NCBI GenBank assembly: GCA_938084835.1
Contig: CALKER010000006.1
Coordinates: 372,001-436,000, forward strand
Reading direction: 5' to 3'
Length of the DNA stretch: 64,000 nt
Origin: an uncultured Thermoguttaceae bacterium
GTDB taxonomy: Bacteria; Planctomycetota; Planctomycetia; Pirellulales; Thermoguttaceae
Under the pieces are notes generated by a model. It made no database searches, was not told the DNA's origin, and saw only the letters and a list, made by a program, of their open reading frames with translations. Both the position numbers and the translations under genes were made by a program. Position 1 is the stretch's first letter, and every line of letters begins with the position of its first letter. Positions 55,580 to 64,000 of this stretch are shown in pieces.

Positions 55580-56431
55580 CTATAGATTTGGAAGGACGGC
55601 CTGATCCCAAAATTTCCTGATAAACGCGAAGGCCCGGCGGGCTACCTCTGGGGCGTCATGACTGTGGCGGTTCAGCTCAACATGAATAGGCCCAGCAAAA
55701 TTTGCCGACCGCAGTGTCGCTAAAATCTCGGAAAAGTCAATCTCCCCCTCTCCAAAGAAAAGATGTTCATGGACACCTCCTCGCATGTCTTCCAGGTGCA
55801 TATTGATGACCCGGGGGGCCACTGCCGCAAATGCCTGAGGAAAGGGCCCTTCCCCTTGGCATTGGAGGTGGCCTACGTCGAGGGTAAGCCAAAGGTCTTC
55901 TCGGGCAAGATCCTCGCATAGTGACTGGTAGTCCTCAAGGGTGGCGATTAGCATTCCGGGTTCCGGTTCTAAAGCGATCCGAACATTGAGGCTGGATGCG
56001 TAATCGAGAAGCCGGGATAGACCGTCTTTTAGCCACGTCCACAGGATGGGCCTTGGGTGTGTTTTATTTGCCTTTCCGGACCAAATGGACACGCAATGAC
56101 TGCGAAGCGCAGCCGCGCAGCGCACAGCGTGGAAGTAAAACTCGAGTCGCCGGTTGCGACCTTCCGGTGAAGGACTAATCAGCGAGGGCTCATGTTTATG
56201 CCGCGGATCGAGCAGATAGCCAGCGCCAGTTTCGATTACTGAGGCCAGATCATGTCTTTCCAGCAATTGCTTCACCTGATCAAGCTGTTGGAAAAGCAGA
56301 GGCGAACGAGGATTTAGGGCGTGGTGGTCGATTGTAATGGCAATCGACTGATAACCAATTTCGGCCAGTATCTCAACCGCATCTAGAAGATCATGATGGG
56401 CAAAACCGTTTGTGTTATATCCTAGGAGCAC
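55580..56431 (-). CDS. Sugar phosphate isomerase/epimerase-type TIM barrel
   Basis: A 283-residue AP-endonuclease-2/xylose-isomerase-like TIM barrel. It begins LLGYNTNGFAHHDLLDAVEILAEIGYQSI, with metal-binding residues later in IALEPEPGM (Glu), LTLDVGHLQCQGE (Asp-x2-His), NMHLEDMRGGVHEH (His, Glu/Asp) and HVELNRHSHD (Glu). These are the positions of the divalent metal in the family, so it is likely an active isomerase or epimerase for a sugar or inositol derivative. The start is GTG 56431. It lies between UbiA-like and alkaline phosphatase-like genes on one strand. It is shorter than typical EboE proteins (about 390 residues), so it may be a functional substitute rather than EboE itself. Confidence 0.88.
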   Translation of the reverse strand: MLLGYNTNGFAHHDLLDAVEILAEIGYQSIAITIDHHALNPRSPLLFQQLDQVKQLLERHDLASVIETGAGYLLDPRHKHEPSLISPSPEGRNRRLEFYFHAVRCAAALRSHCVSIWSGKANKTHPRPILWTWLKDGLSRLLDYASSLNVRIALEPEPGMLIATLEDYQSLCEDLAREDLWLTLDVGHLQCQGEGPFPQAFAAVAPRVINMHLEDMRGGVHEHLFFGEGEIDFSEILATLRSANFAGPIHVELNRHSHDAPEVARRAFAFIRKFWDQAVLPNL

Positions 56432-57153
56432 GACTGGCTCACGCCTTCCGTCCAGTTAAAGGACTATCGTGACTGTTAGGCCTAATGATTGGTTCACAAA
56501 ATAAGGTTGACTTGTTGCGGTGCCGCTAGATTATATCGCTCACCGGCGAGCAGATCTGCAGGTTCGGGGAATTGGCTTGGGCATTTCCTTGACTGGTTCC
56601 GAAATCTTCAAGTTAGGCCTCTTGGTGAATCATTCCCCAGGGTCGGCAAGGAGAGCCTCGAAAGCTTAGGAGCTGAGGCGAACCGGCGGTATTCCCGAAT
56701 ATTCTGGTCCAACCGAAAATTTTATGGCAAAAATTGCACCAGGCGGGAGTAGCCCCAAGTCACAAAGTTTTGTGGCTTATTGCTAGAAAAATTACCCCAC
56801 TAGTTAATGGCTTTGCTCACGATTGCTGGCTCTGAGCCCGAGGTTGTCTTCCTGATGCTTCCGCCTGACGCTAGGTCTTGGCAAGTACCCGACGTAAGTT
56901 AAGACGAACTTTACCTCACCCGTGCATACATGGCGTAATATCACCTGTGTTTTCGATCTCAAGGCCCGCCGAGCTTTGCAGTGTTCGTGCCGCTGCGAAG
57001 CGCTTCTGGGGGTGTGTCTGTGTCCCCAACACTAGAAAAGCGAACTTTTTGAATCGACGTAAGCACTTGTCGGAGGATTTTTCTTTTCGCTCAATTTTTC
57101 ATAACTTTTCGCGTCGCTCACAGTCCGGCGGCTGCCTCATCAGACACCGGGGC
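56432..57153. other. 0.72 kb intergenic region
   Basis: Between the UbiA-like and TIM-barrel genes. No gene accepted; plus-strand frames are Arg/Ser-rich shadows. The gap argues against a single tight operon for the ebo-like trio. Confidence 0.4.
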
Positions 57154-58155
57154 TTAAGTCAATCGAATCCAAATTCCCAGGAGTCCTGCCGGCACAAGGA
57201 GAAGGACAATAATGCCTGCAGCAGTCCCGCCGGCGTAAGCGAAGCAGAGCGTTGCATCCCACACAATGATCCAGAGGATCGCTTGCTTCACTGCTTTGCG
57301 AACCATAGTGGGGCTAGGATCAACCACGGCAAGGGCCAGCCGGTAGCCGAGAATGACTGCGATGACCACAAGGAGGACACCCCATTGTGCCCACTGGGGC
57401 CGGACAAACGGACCGGTCTGTGGTAAGGAATATGGAACCAAAGCCAAAAGGAGAAATCCAGCGCCCATCACCGCCGCGGCGAAAAGGAGATCCCGGCGGC
57501 GGGACTCCGTCTCTTCGCGTCGGGCAAAGAGCGTAATTCCCGCTACGTAGGTAGCTAGCGAGACGGCGCCCCAAAGATGGAATAGGAGGGAGACTTCTTG
57601 GTCGGCCCACCCGACGGATATTCCGAGAAGGAAGTTGAGGGCCCGACACAATCCCATCGCTGCTGGTCCCAAGGCTGTAGGTTTAACCCACAAGTTGTAA
57701 AGCACGACACAAGCCGCAAGAAGTAATCCCAGCAAGAGCGGTTGAAAAGACTTTCCCATGGCTGCAAGGGCGATGACTGCCCCTAGACCGACCAGCAGGC
57801 ACGTTCCACCGGCTCCCTTGGCTACGCCCAGGGAAAGTGCGCCTGAAGGAAGCGGCCGTTCAGGTCGGAAAAGCCGGTCCTGAGGGAGATCGACCACGTC
57901 GTTAAACACCACTCCCCAAGCATAAAGCCCGGCGGAGGCACAGCTAAGAAGCATAAGTTCAATCGGGTCGATAAGCCAGAGATTGCCTTGAGCTGAAAAA
58001 TAGCCTGCCCACGAGTCAGCCAAAGCCGTAAACAAATTAGGGAATCGGAGGAGCTTGGCCACAGCGACAACAGAGGAGCCGGAGAAAAAGGCTTGGAAGG
58101 CCAGGCGTGGAAAAGCTCCGATAGTGCTCAGATCATTGGTCTGTTTTGACCCCAT
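57154..58155 (-). CDS. UbiA-family prenyltransferase (EboC-like)
   Basis: A 333-residue membrane enzyme with eight or nine hydrophobic segments. The prenyl-diphosphate site is NDVVDLPQD (N-D-x2-D-x3-D) followed by RLFRPERPLPSG. The second aspartate-rich motif of UbiA is not clear; in its place is a loop ending FARREETESRRR, a feature of the UbiA-like EboC group. N-terminal LLRFPNLFTALADSWAGYF resembles other UbiA starts. It is predicted to transfer an isoprenoid chain to an unknown acceptor. It starts 76 bases after the M50/HlyD fusion on the same strand and may be read through from that cluster. EboC is the best match by context and motif, but true substrates of EboC are not known. Confidence 0.85.
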   Translation of the reverse strand: MGSKQTNDLSTIGAFPRLAFQAFFSGSSVVAVAKLLRFPNLFTALADSWAGYFSAQGNLWLIDPIELMLLSCASAGLYAWGVVFNDVVDLPQDRLFRPERPLPSGALSLGVAKGAGGTCLLVGLGAVIALAAMGKSFQPLLLGLLLAACVVLYNLWVKPTALGPAAMGLCRALNFLLGISVGWADQEVSLLFHLWGAVSLATYVAGITLFARREETESRRRDLLFAAAVMGAGFLLLALVPYSLPQTGPFVRPQWAQWGVLLVVIAVILGYRLALAVVDPSPTMVRKAVKQAILWIIVWDATLCFAYAGGTAAGIIVLLLVPAGLLGIWIRLT

Positions 58156-58231
58156 GGTACGGTGCGTGATCTCTCCAGCCGTTGGAGCAAATTGCTGCCG
58201 GCTTCAACGCGGGAATGCAAATGTCCGAGCT

Positions 58232-60469
58232 CTACAGGGTAAAGTTAAAGGTGCGGGCGACCCACCGCCAGAGGCGGTAGCCCAAACTTTGAGGGGCTAC
58301 GTGGATTTTCGCTCGCCCCCGCAGCCCGATTTGCATCAGCCCCTCTTCGTCCTCCAGAATCACACAGCCTTGGAATGACGGTGCCACAGGCCGCTCCACA
58401 CCAGTACGATCGACCTTAGTGGGAACTTCCCCCCCGGCGCGGGTACCCAATCGAGTCCGTCCGACCTCCATCGCGTGTGCGGAGATTGCATCTACAGTGC
58501 CGAGGAAAGTCTTATCCGGCAGGATGTCGAGCTTGATTTCGACCTTTTGCCCCGCACGGACAAACTCGATATCTGCTTGATTAATGACCAAAATGGCTTT
58601 AAAGCGGCGGGGATCGCCAATCAAACAAAACTTTGTTCCGGCCTCCAAGTAAGCCCCGAGGTTTTTGGGATCGAGGGGAATACCGGACCATGTGGGCAAA
58701 TGCCCGCTAGTGGAAGGCATTGGGGACGTCCACGGTGGCGGTAGAACCGTGCCCGCGCGAGGTGCCCGGAGCTCCAGCCGGGGGACTTCACTTTTTTTTG
58801 TCTCAAGCTGATCTCGAAGTGCTTCCAGGGTCTTTGCTAGTTGTTCCAACTGAATATTCGCTGTGGGATCGGCGTATCGAACGAACTGTGTCAAATATTC
58901 GAGTTTAATTTCCGTCCTTTGGCATTGGAGCTCAAGTCGCGCGATTTCCAATTCCAGGTCTACACTGCGCAGTCGCGCCAGCAGTTGCCCGGGTGCGACT
59001 GGATCGCCCGGCTTAACATGAAGCTCTTCGAGGACACCGGGAACGGAGACGTAAACGGTATCGGCGTCATGCGGTTCCAACTCTAAGGAGCTCACGACGC
59101 GATATGGTAGAGGGACGAAAATAACTGCCGCAATGAGCAACACCACAACCGAAACACTTATCCACATACGTACTTTTTTCACTTGGTACCACCTCCCCGG
59201 CACATAGAAAAACCGCCCTATCGCGTACAAAGGTTGAAAGATTAGCCCGTAAAGCGCTATCGCGATGATTGCTTGGCCGATAATCTTCAGGCCGTAGGGC
59301 TCGAACACCCTGTAAAGAAACATCAAAATGGAAAACAAGATCACCCAGCGATAAACCACGGCAAGCACGGCATAGACGACAAAAAACACTTGTCGTCGCT
59401 TAGGCATGAACGGATCTTCCTGCGGCTCGATCCCGAGTAGCCAATGGGCTAGGACTCTGTTGAGATATTGACCTGCCTTCTGGCGGAGATTCGGAATCTC
59501 TACGAGATCGGCCAACACATAGTAACCGTCGTAGCGAAGAAGCGGGTTACCATTAAATAGTATTGTGCTTACTGAACCAATGAACATCACATTGAGAGCT
59601 AGATAGTGGAGAAGTCCTGGCTCGGTGTACCACCAGATAAAGGTCGCCAAGGCCGCCAAGGTTACTTCCACAAATATCCCAGCGGCGCCGATCGCCGCCC
59701 GATGGTATTTGTGTGGAAGCATCCACGAGTCTGAGACGTTGCAGTACAGGCAGGGAGTTAACACCAACAACATCACGCCGATATCATGGCACTCTCCGCC
59801 GAAATGTTTGGCGGTCAGCCCATGTCCGATTTCGTGGAGGATCTTCATGAAGGCCAAAGTGACTGCTAACCAAAGCCAGTTTCCCGGACCAAAAAACTGG
59901 TAAAATCCCGGCAGCCGGGCGGTAAAGACGTCGAATTCCACAAGCACTAGGGTTAACGCTGCAATCCACAGGGCCACACAAGCTCCGAGAAACCACGGGG
60001 AAAAGAGCCAGCGGACTTTCGGATACAGCCAGTTCAAGAATCGCTCGGGATCAACCCCTTTGAATCGAATGGCGAGGACGTTCCCCAAGCTGGCGATGAG
60101 TTGCCGCCGAAGACGCTCCCGACGTCGTTTTTGCAGCTGATAGGCTTGGCCAGGGGCATCACTCACTACGAGTCCGCTGCGATGCAGTTGCCCCAGAAAT
60201 TGTTGCAGCTCATCAAGCGTAATTTTTTGCGGGGGAAAGGTAGCTTCGAAGCGGCGCTGGATCTCCGCCAAGCTCGTATTCCCATCAAGCATTTGCAGAA
60301 TCGCAAATTCCTCTTCCTCGAAACGGAAGTAGTTCAGCGCGACAGGATCTTTGACGATCCAATACGTTTTTCCTAAATAACGGTGCTTGCGAGCTTCAAG
60401 ATCTGCTCGTTTCTTGATGGGAAGACGCCGCTCGGCGCTAGCAAGCAGACTTTCGGCAAGGCTGGCCAT
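58232..60469 (-). CDS. PqqD-like/M50 site-2 protease/HlyD fusion protein
   Basis: A 745-residue membrane protein. Residues 20-110 form a PqqD-like winged helix (YWIVKDPVALNYFRFEEEE, AILQMLDGNTSLAEIQRRFE). The M50 metalloprotease core follows with HEIGH at 212-216 and NGNPLLRYDG near 307-316, the site-2 protease Asp motif. Further membrane segments cover 130-440. The last 290 residues are a HlyD/biotinyl-lipoyl adaptor (SVPGVLEELHVKPGDPVAPGQLLARL, APRAGTVLPPP, a coiled pair, then GLRGRAKIHV). Proteins of this plan are known in planctomycetes and some bacteriocin loci, where they are called peptide zinc metalloprotease. ATG 60469 has AAAGG upstream. It is the third of three adaptor genes reading left. 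Confidence 0.9.
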   Translation of the reverse strand: MASLAESLLASAERRLPIKKRADLEARKHRYLGKTYWIVKDPVALNYFRFEEEEFAILQMLDGNTSLAEIQRRFEATFPPQKITLDELQQFLGQLHRSGLVVSDAPGQAYQLQKRRRERLRRQLIASLGNVLAIRFKGVDPERFLNWLYPKVRWLFSPWFLGACVALWIAALTLVLVEFDVFTARLPGFYQFFGPGNWLWLAVTLAFMKILHEIGHGLTAKHFGGECHDIGVMLLVLTPCLYCNVSDSWMLPHKYHRAAIGAAGIFVEVTLAALATFIWWYTEPGLLHYLALNVMFIGSVSTILFNGNPLLRYDGYYVLADLVEIPNLRQKAGQYLNRVLAHWLLGIEPQEDPFMPKRRQVFFVVYAVLAVVYRWVILFSILMFLYRVFEPYGLKIIGQAIIAIALYGLIFQPLYAIGRFFYVPGRWYQVKKVRMWISVSVVVLLIAAVIFVPLPYRVVSSLELEPHDADTVYVSVPGVLEELHVKPGDPVAPGQLLARLRSVDLELEIARLELQCQRTEIKLEYLTQFVRYADPTANIQLEQLAKTLEALRDQLETKKSEVPRLELRAPRAGTVLPPPWTSPMPSTSGHLPTWSGIPLDPKNLGAYLEAGTKFCLIGDPRRFKAILVINQADIEFVRAGQKVEIKLDILPDKTFLGTVDAISAHAMEVGRTRLGTRAGGEVPTKVDRTGVERPVAPSFQGCVILEDEEGLMQIGLRGRAKIHVAPQSLGYRLWRWVARTFNFTL

Positions 60470-60720
60470 CTCTAACCTTTGGCTGGTTTAACGGAGCCCT
60501 TGGGAGCGGTTGGCACCAAGGTTGACTGCAAGATGTACTCAATTCCTGAAAATGCCATGACCTCTTACTTGGGGGGAGATCGTTGCCACCCTAAAAAGCT
60601 CACCGCCCGACCGTTGATCGGCTTTGATACCCTTGGCCGGCGATGAGCGAGTGGCGGATTTACTGTCTTACCGTTGACACACAAGTTCCCGTCCAAAAAC
60701 CATGTCCAAAAGACCGGTTC
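60470..60720. other. 251-base gap within the adaptor cluster
   Basis: No gene is seen; a promoter for the M50/HlyD gene could lie here. Confidence 0.35.
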
Positions 60721-61752
60721 TCAACGAGGTTGGGAGCCTGGAAGGTTGGTGAGTGGCCCCACCCGTTTTCGCACAATAGCTAGGTCCGCAACAAGGCCTG
60801 GCCGGAGAACCCATTGACCCTCGATTTGCCTATTTTCCACTTCGGCCCAAATCAGGTATCTTCCGCCTGCTTCCACGAGGGGGTTGACAAAAACCACGCG
60901 ACCGGTAAAGACCTCCTGAGCGAGGTGTTGCCCGCTTCCACTCGCCCCACCGAAGGTGGTCACGCGGACCTCGACGGGTTGACCGGCAACCTCGGCTGGA
61001 TGTACCTCGCTAACGGCCAAATAGCCTTCCACTCGGACACGGTCCAGCCGAATTACCCGAGTTACCGAATCCCCGGGTTTGACCCATTCACCGATGTTGC
61101 GATGAATCTCCACAATAATGCCATCCACAGGCGAGCGGATAACGTGGCGCTGAAGGGCAAGCCAAGCCGCATCTGCTTCTGCTTCCCGGATTTTCACAGC
61201 TACCTGCGCAAGGTTTAGGTCATGTTCTGCTTTTTGTTTTTGCAGGTCCAGTTGGTCGCGCTGAAGATAGAGCCGATTCATCTCCAAATAAGGAACGGAA
61301 CCGGGTGCCCGGCGATTAGCTTCCTCTGCCTGCCGCACCTCCACGCAAGAGACTTCCCAAGCCTTTTGGGCGGCACGAACACTGATGTCATTGCCTGCCT
61401 CTAGACGGGCACCTTCTAGCCTTGCTTTTGCCGCCAAATAGCTTTTCCACGCTTCGCGATCTTCGATGAGGGCCAAGGGTTGACCTCGTCGAACTTCCAT
61501 GCCCTCTTGCAGGCGAAAGTGTTGATACTCCGGCTGCCCATCTCTTAGGAGGTAGTCCCCTTTGTCGTCAAGAAGGGGAACGGCGTCGAGAAGGACTCCC
61601 TCGGCGCGCGCTGGTACTTCCACATCATCGATGAGAGAGATAATACATCGGGGGACGAGAATCGTTTCTGCCTGGCTTCCTGCCGGAAGACTGCGAGCAG
61701 CTTGACCTATCATGATTTGAGTCACGATTATGCTGCTCAAGAGGATGCCCAT
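60721..61752 (-). CDS. HlyD-family membrane fusion (periplasmic adaptor) protein
   Basis: A 343-residue adaptor. A short N-terminal hydrophobic segment (ILLSSIIVTQIMIGQA) anchors or exports it. The first half of the lipoyl domain lies at PARAEGVLLDAVPL, with MEVRRGQPLALIED; a coiled-coil of about 100 residues spans 95-195; the second lipoyl half is IRSPVDGIIVEIHRNIGEWVKPGDSV; the beta-barrel follows (VEGYLAVSEVHPAEV, PGLVADLAIVRK). This is the RND/ABC-type adaptor plan. ATG 61752 is certain: GGAGGTGATC, an almost full complement of the 16S rRNA tail, ends just before it. It lies between the GAF/HlyD and M50/HlyD genes. No transporter is visible in the window. Confidence 0.9.
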   Translation of the reverse strand: MGILLSSIIVTQIMIGQAARSLPAGSQAETILVPRCIISLIDDVEVPARAEGVLLDAVPLLDDKGDYLLRDGQPEYQHFRLQEGMEVRRGQPLALIEDREAWKSYLAAKARLEGARLEAGNDISVRAAQKAWEVSCVEVRQAEEANRRAPGSVPYLEMNRLYLQRDQLDLQKQKAEHDLNLAQVAVKIREAEADAAWLALQRHVIRSPVDGIIVEIHRNIGEWVKPGDSVTRVIRLDRVRVEGYLAVSEVHPAEVAGQPVEVRVTTFGGASGSGQHLAQEVFTGRVVFVNPLVEAGGRYLIWAEVENRQIEGQWVLRPGLVADLAIVRKRVGPLTNLPGSQPR

Positions 61753-61848
61753 GATCACCTCCGTGAAATGTTGATGCCACCGCGAATTTCATCCACTTTT
61801 AGGATTTGAATGATGGCCTATTCGTCATTTAGGCTAGCATGGTTGTTT

Positions 61849-63936
61849 TTAAAAGAGTCGAAACAGTATACGCGTCCGCACGAAATCGATTACATCGTGT
61901 AATAGCCAATACACCAAGGAGACCCTACCACAGTAAACCTTGGCACTCACCCCTGCTCCCGGCCGCACACCCGGAGGGAGATCCGATTTATCGATCGCCA
62001 CTTTGATCAGAACCACATTGCCGTGATCGTCGCGGACCTCGGCCGCTTGGTGAATTTCCTTCACTTTGCCGCGGAGAGTCCTATCTGGTTGGCTTGCTAG
62101 GACATACTCCACTTCTAAGTCGTCATCGGGATTTCGGGCTTTGATCTGGGTTCTCATCCTGGCGATATGTCCCATACGGCGCTCGGGCATCAACACTTCA
62201 AGCTGCCAGGGACCAGCGGGATTGGCAACTTCCATCAGGACGTCCCCCCGCCGCACGGGGCGCTCGCGGAGGAGGTTTTTGACGTCCCACGTAATGACTT
62301 CCCCATCCGCTGGACTGTAAATAGTCAGTTGTTTCCGCTTTGCCAGGAGGAGTTCTCGCTGTTGCTCTAAACTGCGAAGGGTCGCTTCGAGCTCAGCCAA
62401 TCGGCCTTGAAGTTGAGCTCGCTCAGCGTCCGAAAGCCGACCTTTACCGCGGAGAAGAACCTGGTGCGTTTTGTTGATATCTTCCACCGTTGCCGCCAAT
62501 TCACCCGTGACCCGGCGGATTTCTACTTCTAGGTCAGTATTTCTCAAGCGGGCAAGCTCTGTACCGGGAAAATTGGCATCGGCTTTCGGCCCGAAGACTT
62601 TCGTTCCATGGTCCACGAACACCTCTTCCACTACCCCATCCATCCCTGCGAACACCCGATAACGTTCGACAGGTTCCACGGTGCCTTTGGCTTGCAGCTT
62701 AAAAGGCATAGGAACGACAAACAGGGCCACTAGCGTGGCAAGGAGTGCTCCCAGGACTGCTACAGTTCGTGGGAGATTTCGTGCAGCCACAACGACACGC
62801 CATTTTCCGAGCGCCCGCCATACCGGCAAGAGAAACAAACTGTGGTGCTCTAGAGCATTGGCTAAGGCTGCGCCGCTGTGCTCGGCTACGATTTTTATCC
62901 TGTTGACCATGGTCTCGGGCAGCCGAGCATCTTCGATTCGCTCAACGATGAGAGCGCCAACCACAGGAGGAGGTTCCGGTCGTTTGTCTGCCTCCTCTTC
63001 TACTACCGGCTCGAGGTGCGGCCGACGCAGGGGGATGACAGCAACCGTTTTGGAGTGGGATTGATCCACATATTCATCTAAGGCTTCCTCGATTTGAGGG
63101 GCCATCTGGCCGGTATCGCCTGTGTACCACACCTGTTCATCCGCGGCGGTGACCACGGTGGCGAGGTTCGTCAGCAATCGCACGGTGTTCGCGCGACGAT
63201 CGATGACATCCTGACCGCTGATGGCCTCGATTCGGCATTTACTTCCCCGGCGAATGGCCACGGTAACCCGGTCGCAGCCGATTAGCCGTCGGCCTTCGTT
63301 GGCGATCACGTAGGCGGTGGTGCGTGGATTCAGATTGCCATGCACCTGCCGAATAAACTCCTCCATTTGGCTCCAGAGAGCCTGGCGGTCGGCCAGCTGG
63401 CGGAGCTGTCGGCTCTTGAGATATTCCCCCGCCAGATCGCACATTTGGGTGAGAAAACGGAGGTAGCCCCGCTGAGTCTCTACCCGAGGATTTGGCCTTT
63501 GGAAAATCTCCACCACCCCTACTTGCTCCAACTCGGTGCGAAGGGGCGCCAGCACCAAAAGCCACTCCGTGGGGTTACCTTCACCGTCGGAATCACCGAA
63601 ACCGGAATATGGAGCGACTAGGATCCCCTCTTCCGAACCCAAAACGCGATAAAGAAGCCGGGCGTGACGTGATTTGTCTTCCTCACTACAGTCCTGAAGC
63701 TTGGCCTCCTGAATATTGACCTGGTAGCCGAGGGTGAGCCGACCTCCTTCCTCCGCCAGCCACACTGCTCCCCCGATCGCAGCCAGGCCGCTTACAACTC
63801 GAGGAAGAAACTCGCGGTAAAACTCATCGGGAGCAACATCCGAACGTGCCAGCTGTGCAATTTCATTGACCAAGCTGCGGATTTGCGCCCGTGCCTGTTC
63901 GATAAGTTGCGGATCGATCTGTTGTTCGAAGCTCAT
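61849..63936 (-). CDS. GAF-domain/HlyD fusion adaptor
   Basis: A 695-residue protein joining signalling and transport modules. Residues 1-340 contain two GAF-like domains (first around GAVWLAEEGGRLTLGY and GVVEIFQRPN, second around RLIGCDRVTVAIRRG and VGALIVERIED). A membrane segment (VAVLGALLATLVALFVVPM) follows near residue 400, then a HlyD-like adaptor: DGVVEEVFVDHGTKVFGPKADANFPGTELARL, a coiled-coil with paired Glu/Arg/Leu at 470-550, IYSPADGEVITWDVKNLLRERPV and a final barrel ending GAGVSAKVYCGRV. The GAF part is in the cytoplasm and the adaptor part outside, so a cytoplasmic signal could gate the outer part. Start ATG 63936 with no clear binding site. It is first in the run. Confidence 0.88.
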   Translation of the reverse strand: MSFEQQIDPQLIEQARAQIRSLVNEIAQLARSDVAPDEFYREFLPRVVSGLAAIGGAVWLAEEGGRLTLGYQVNIQEAKLQDCSEEDKSRHARLLYRVLGSEEGILVAPYSGFGDSDGEGNPTEWLLVLAPLRTELEQVGVVEIFQRPNPRVETQRGYLRFLTQMCDLAGEYLKSRQLRQLADRQALWSQMEEFIRQVHGNLNPRTTAYVIANEGRRLIGCDRVTVAIRRGSKCRIEAISGQDVIDRRANTVRLLTNLATVVTAADEQVWYTGDTGQMAPQIEEALDEYVDQSHSKTVAVIPLRRPHLEPVVEEEADKRPEPPPVVGALIVERIEDARLPETMVNRIKIVAEHSGAALANALEHHSLFLLPVWRALGKWRVVVAARNLPRTVAVLGALLATLVALFVVPMPFKLQAKGTVEPVERYRVFAGMDGVVEEVFVDHGTKVFGPKADANFPGTELARLRNTDLEVEIRRVTGELAATVEDINKTHQVLLRGKGRLSDAERAQLQGRLAELEATLRSLEQQRELLLAKRKQLTIYSPADGEVITWDVKNLLRERPVRRGDVLMEVANPAGPWQLEVLMPERRMGHIARMRTQIKARNPDDDLEVEYVLASQPDRTLRGKVKEIHQAAEVRDDHGNVVLIKVAIDKSDLPPGVRPGAGVSAKVYCGRVSLVYWLLHDVIDFVRTRILFRLF

Positions 63937-64000
63937 CGCTCACTTTTAGGCGGAGCTGAGTGTGAAAACTGCATTTCTTAGGATGTACGGTCCAGGATCG

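Noticed and set aside
56878..57426. 182-codon plus-strand frame near the UbiA-like gene
   Set aside because: Its second half is antisense to the UbiA-like gene and the first half is Ser/Arg-rich with no motif.

Overview
The window looks like chromosomal DNA of a planctomycete, probably a member of the Pirellulales and perhaps a thermophile of the Thermogutta type. The phylum call rests on gene content: leucine-rich-repeat secreted proteins, MoxR/DUF58/transglutaminase modules, an M50-peptidase/HlyD fusion, DapL-type lysine synthesis, sulfatase-like proteins and planctomycete-style zinc ribbons. The genus guess is inference. About 71% of the window is coding by my calls, with many 0.4-1.8 kb gaps. 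GTG and TTG starts are common. I found no rRNA, tRNA, CRISPR array, insertion sequence or phage gene.

Layout. 1-1582 (minus): the start of a cobalt/nickel ECF transporter (CbiM, cut by the left edge) with its DUF4198 periplasmic partner. 3368-6211: a UvrA-family DNA-damage ATPase. 6848-10943: a four-gene plus-strand run with a degenerate NtrC-type regulator, a DUF3592/arrestin-like membrane protein, a small arrestin-like protein and a P-loop ATPase. 11990-13844: a low-complexity secreted protein and a convergent flavodoxin-like protein. 14312-16638: NrfH and NrfA, the ammonia-forming nitrite reductase, with a 35-residue membrane ORF between them that is easily missed. 16680-24290: a hypothetical protein, a TPR protein, AroA, a small zinc ribbon, and an LRR surface protein. 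24592-27881 (minus): pyrB, pyrC and a methyltransferase. 28284-33418: an FHA-GAF-PP2C phosphatase, RfbD, PsiE and an RmlC-like cupin. 33709-38667 (minus): MoxR, DUF58 and TgpA-type transglutaminase. 40080-43696: a YugP-like zinc protease, carA and an AlaC-type aminotransferase. 45294-49923: RpiB, a sulfatase-fold protein without its active site, an SDR and DapL. 50970-53895: ribosomal protein bS21 and a second MoxR/DUF58 pair. 54012-63936 (all minus): two GAF/HlyD and HlyD adaptors, a PqqD-like/M50/HlyD fusion, a UbiA prenyltransferase, a TIM-barrel isomerase and an alkaline-phosphatase-fold protein.

How the genes work together. carA, pyrB and pyrC supply early pyrimidine synthesis. The CarA here lacks both the nucleophilic Cys and the Glu of its glutaminase triad, so its synthetase probably uses free ammonia. 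NrfHA, in the same window, makes ammonia from nitrite, but any link between the two is speculation. AroA and DapL serve aromatic and lysine/peptidoglycan synthesis.

The best candidates for an undescribed system are the adaptor/M50 cluster at 58232-63936, which has no visible transporter engine, with the ebo-like trio beside it (54012-58155), and the degenerate-regulator operon at 6848-10943.
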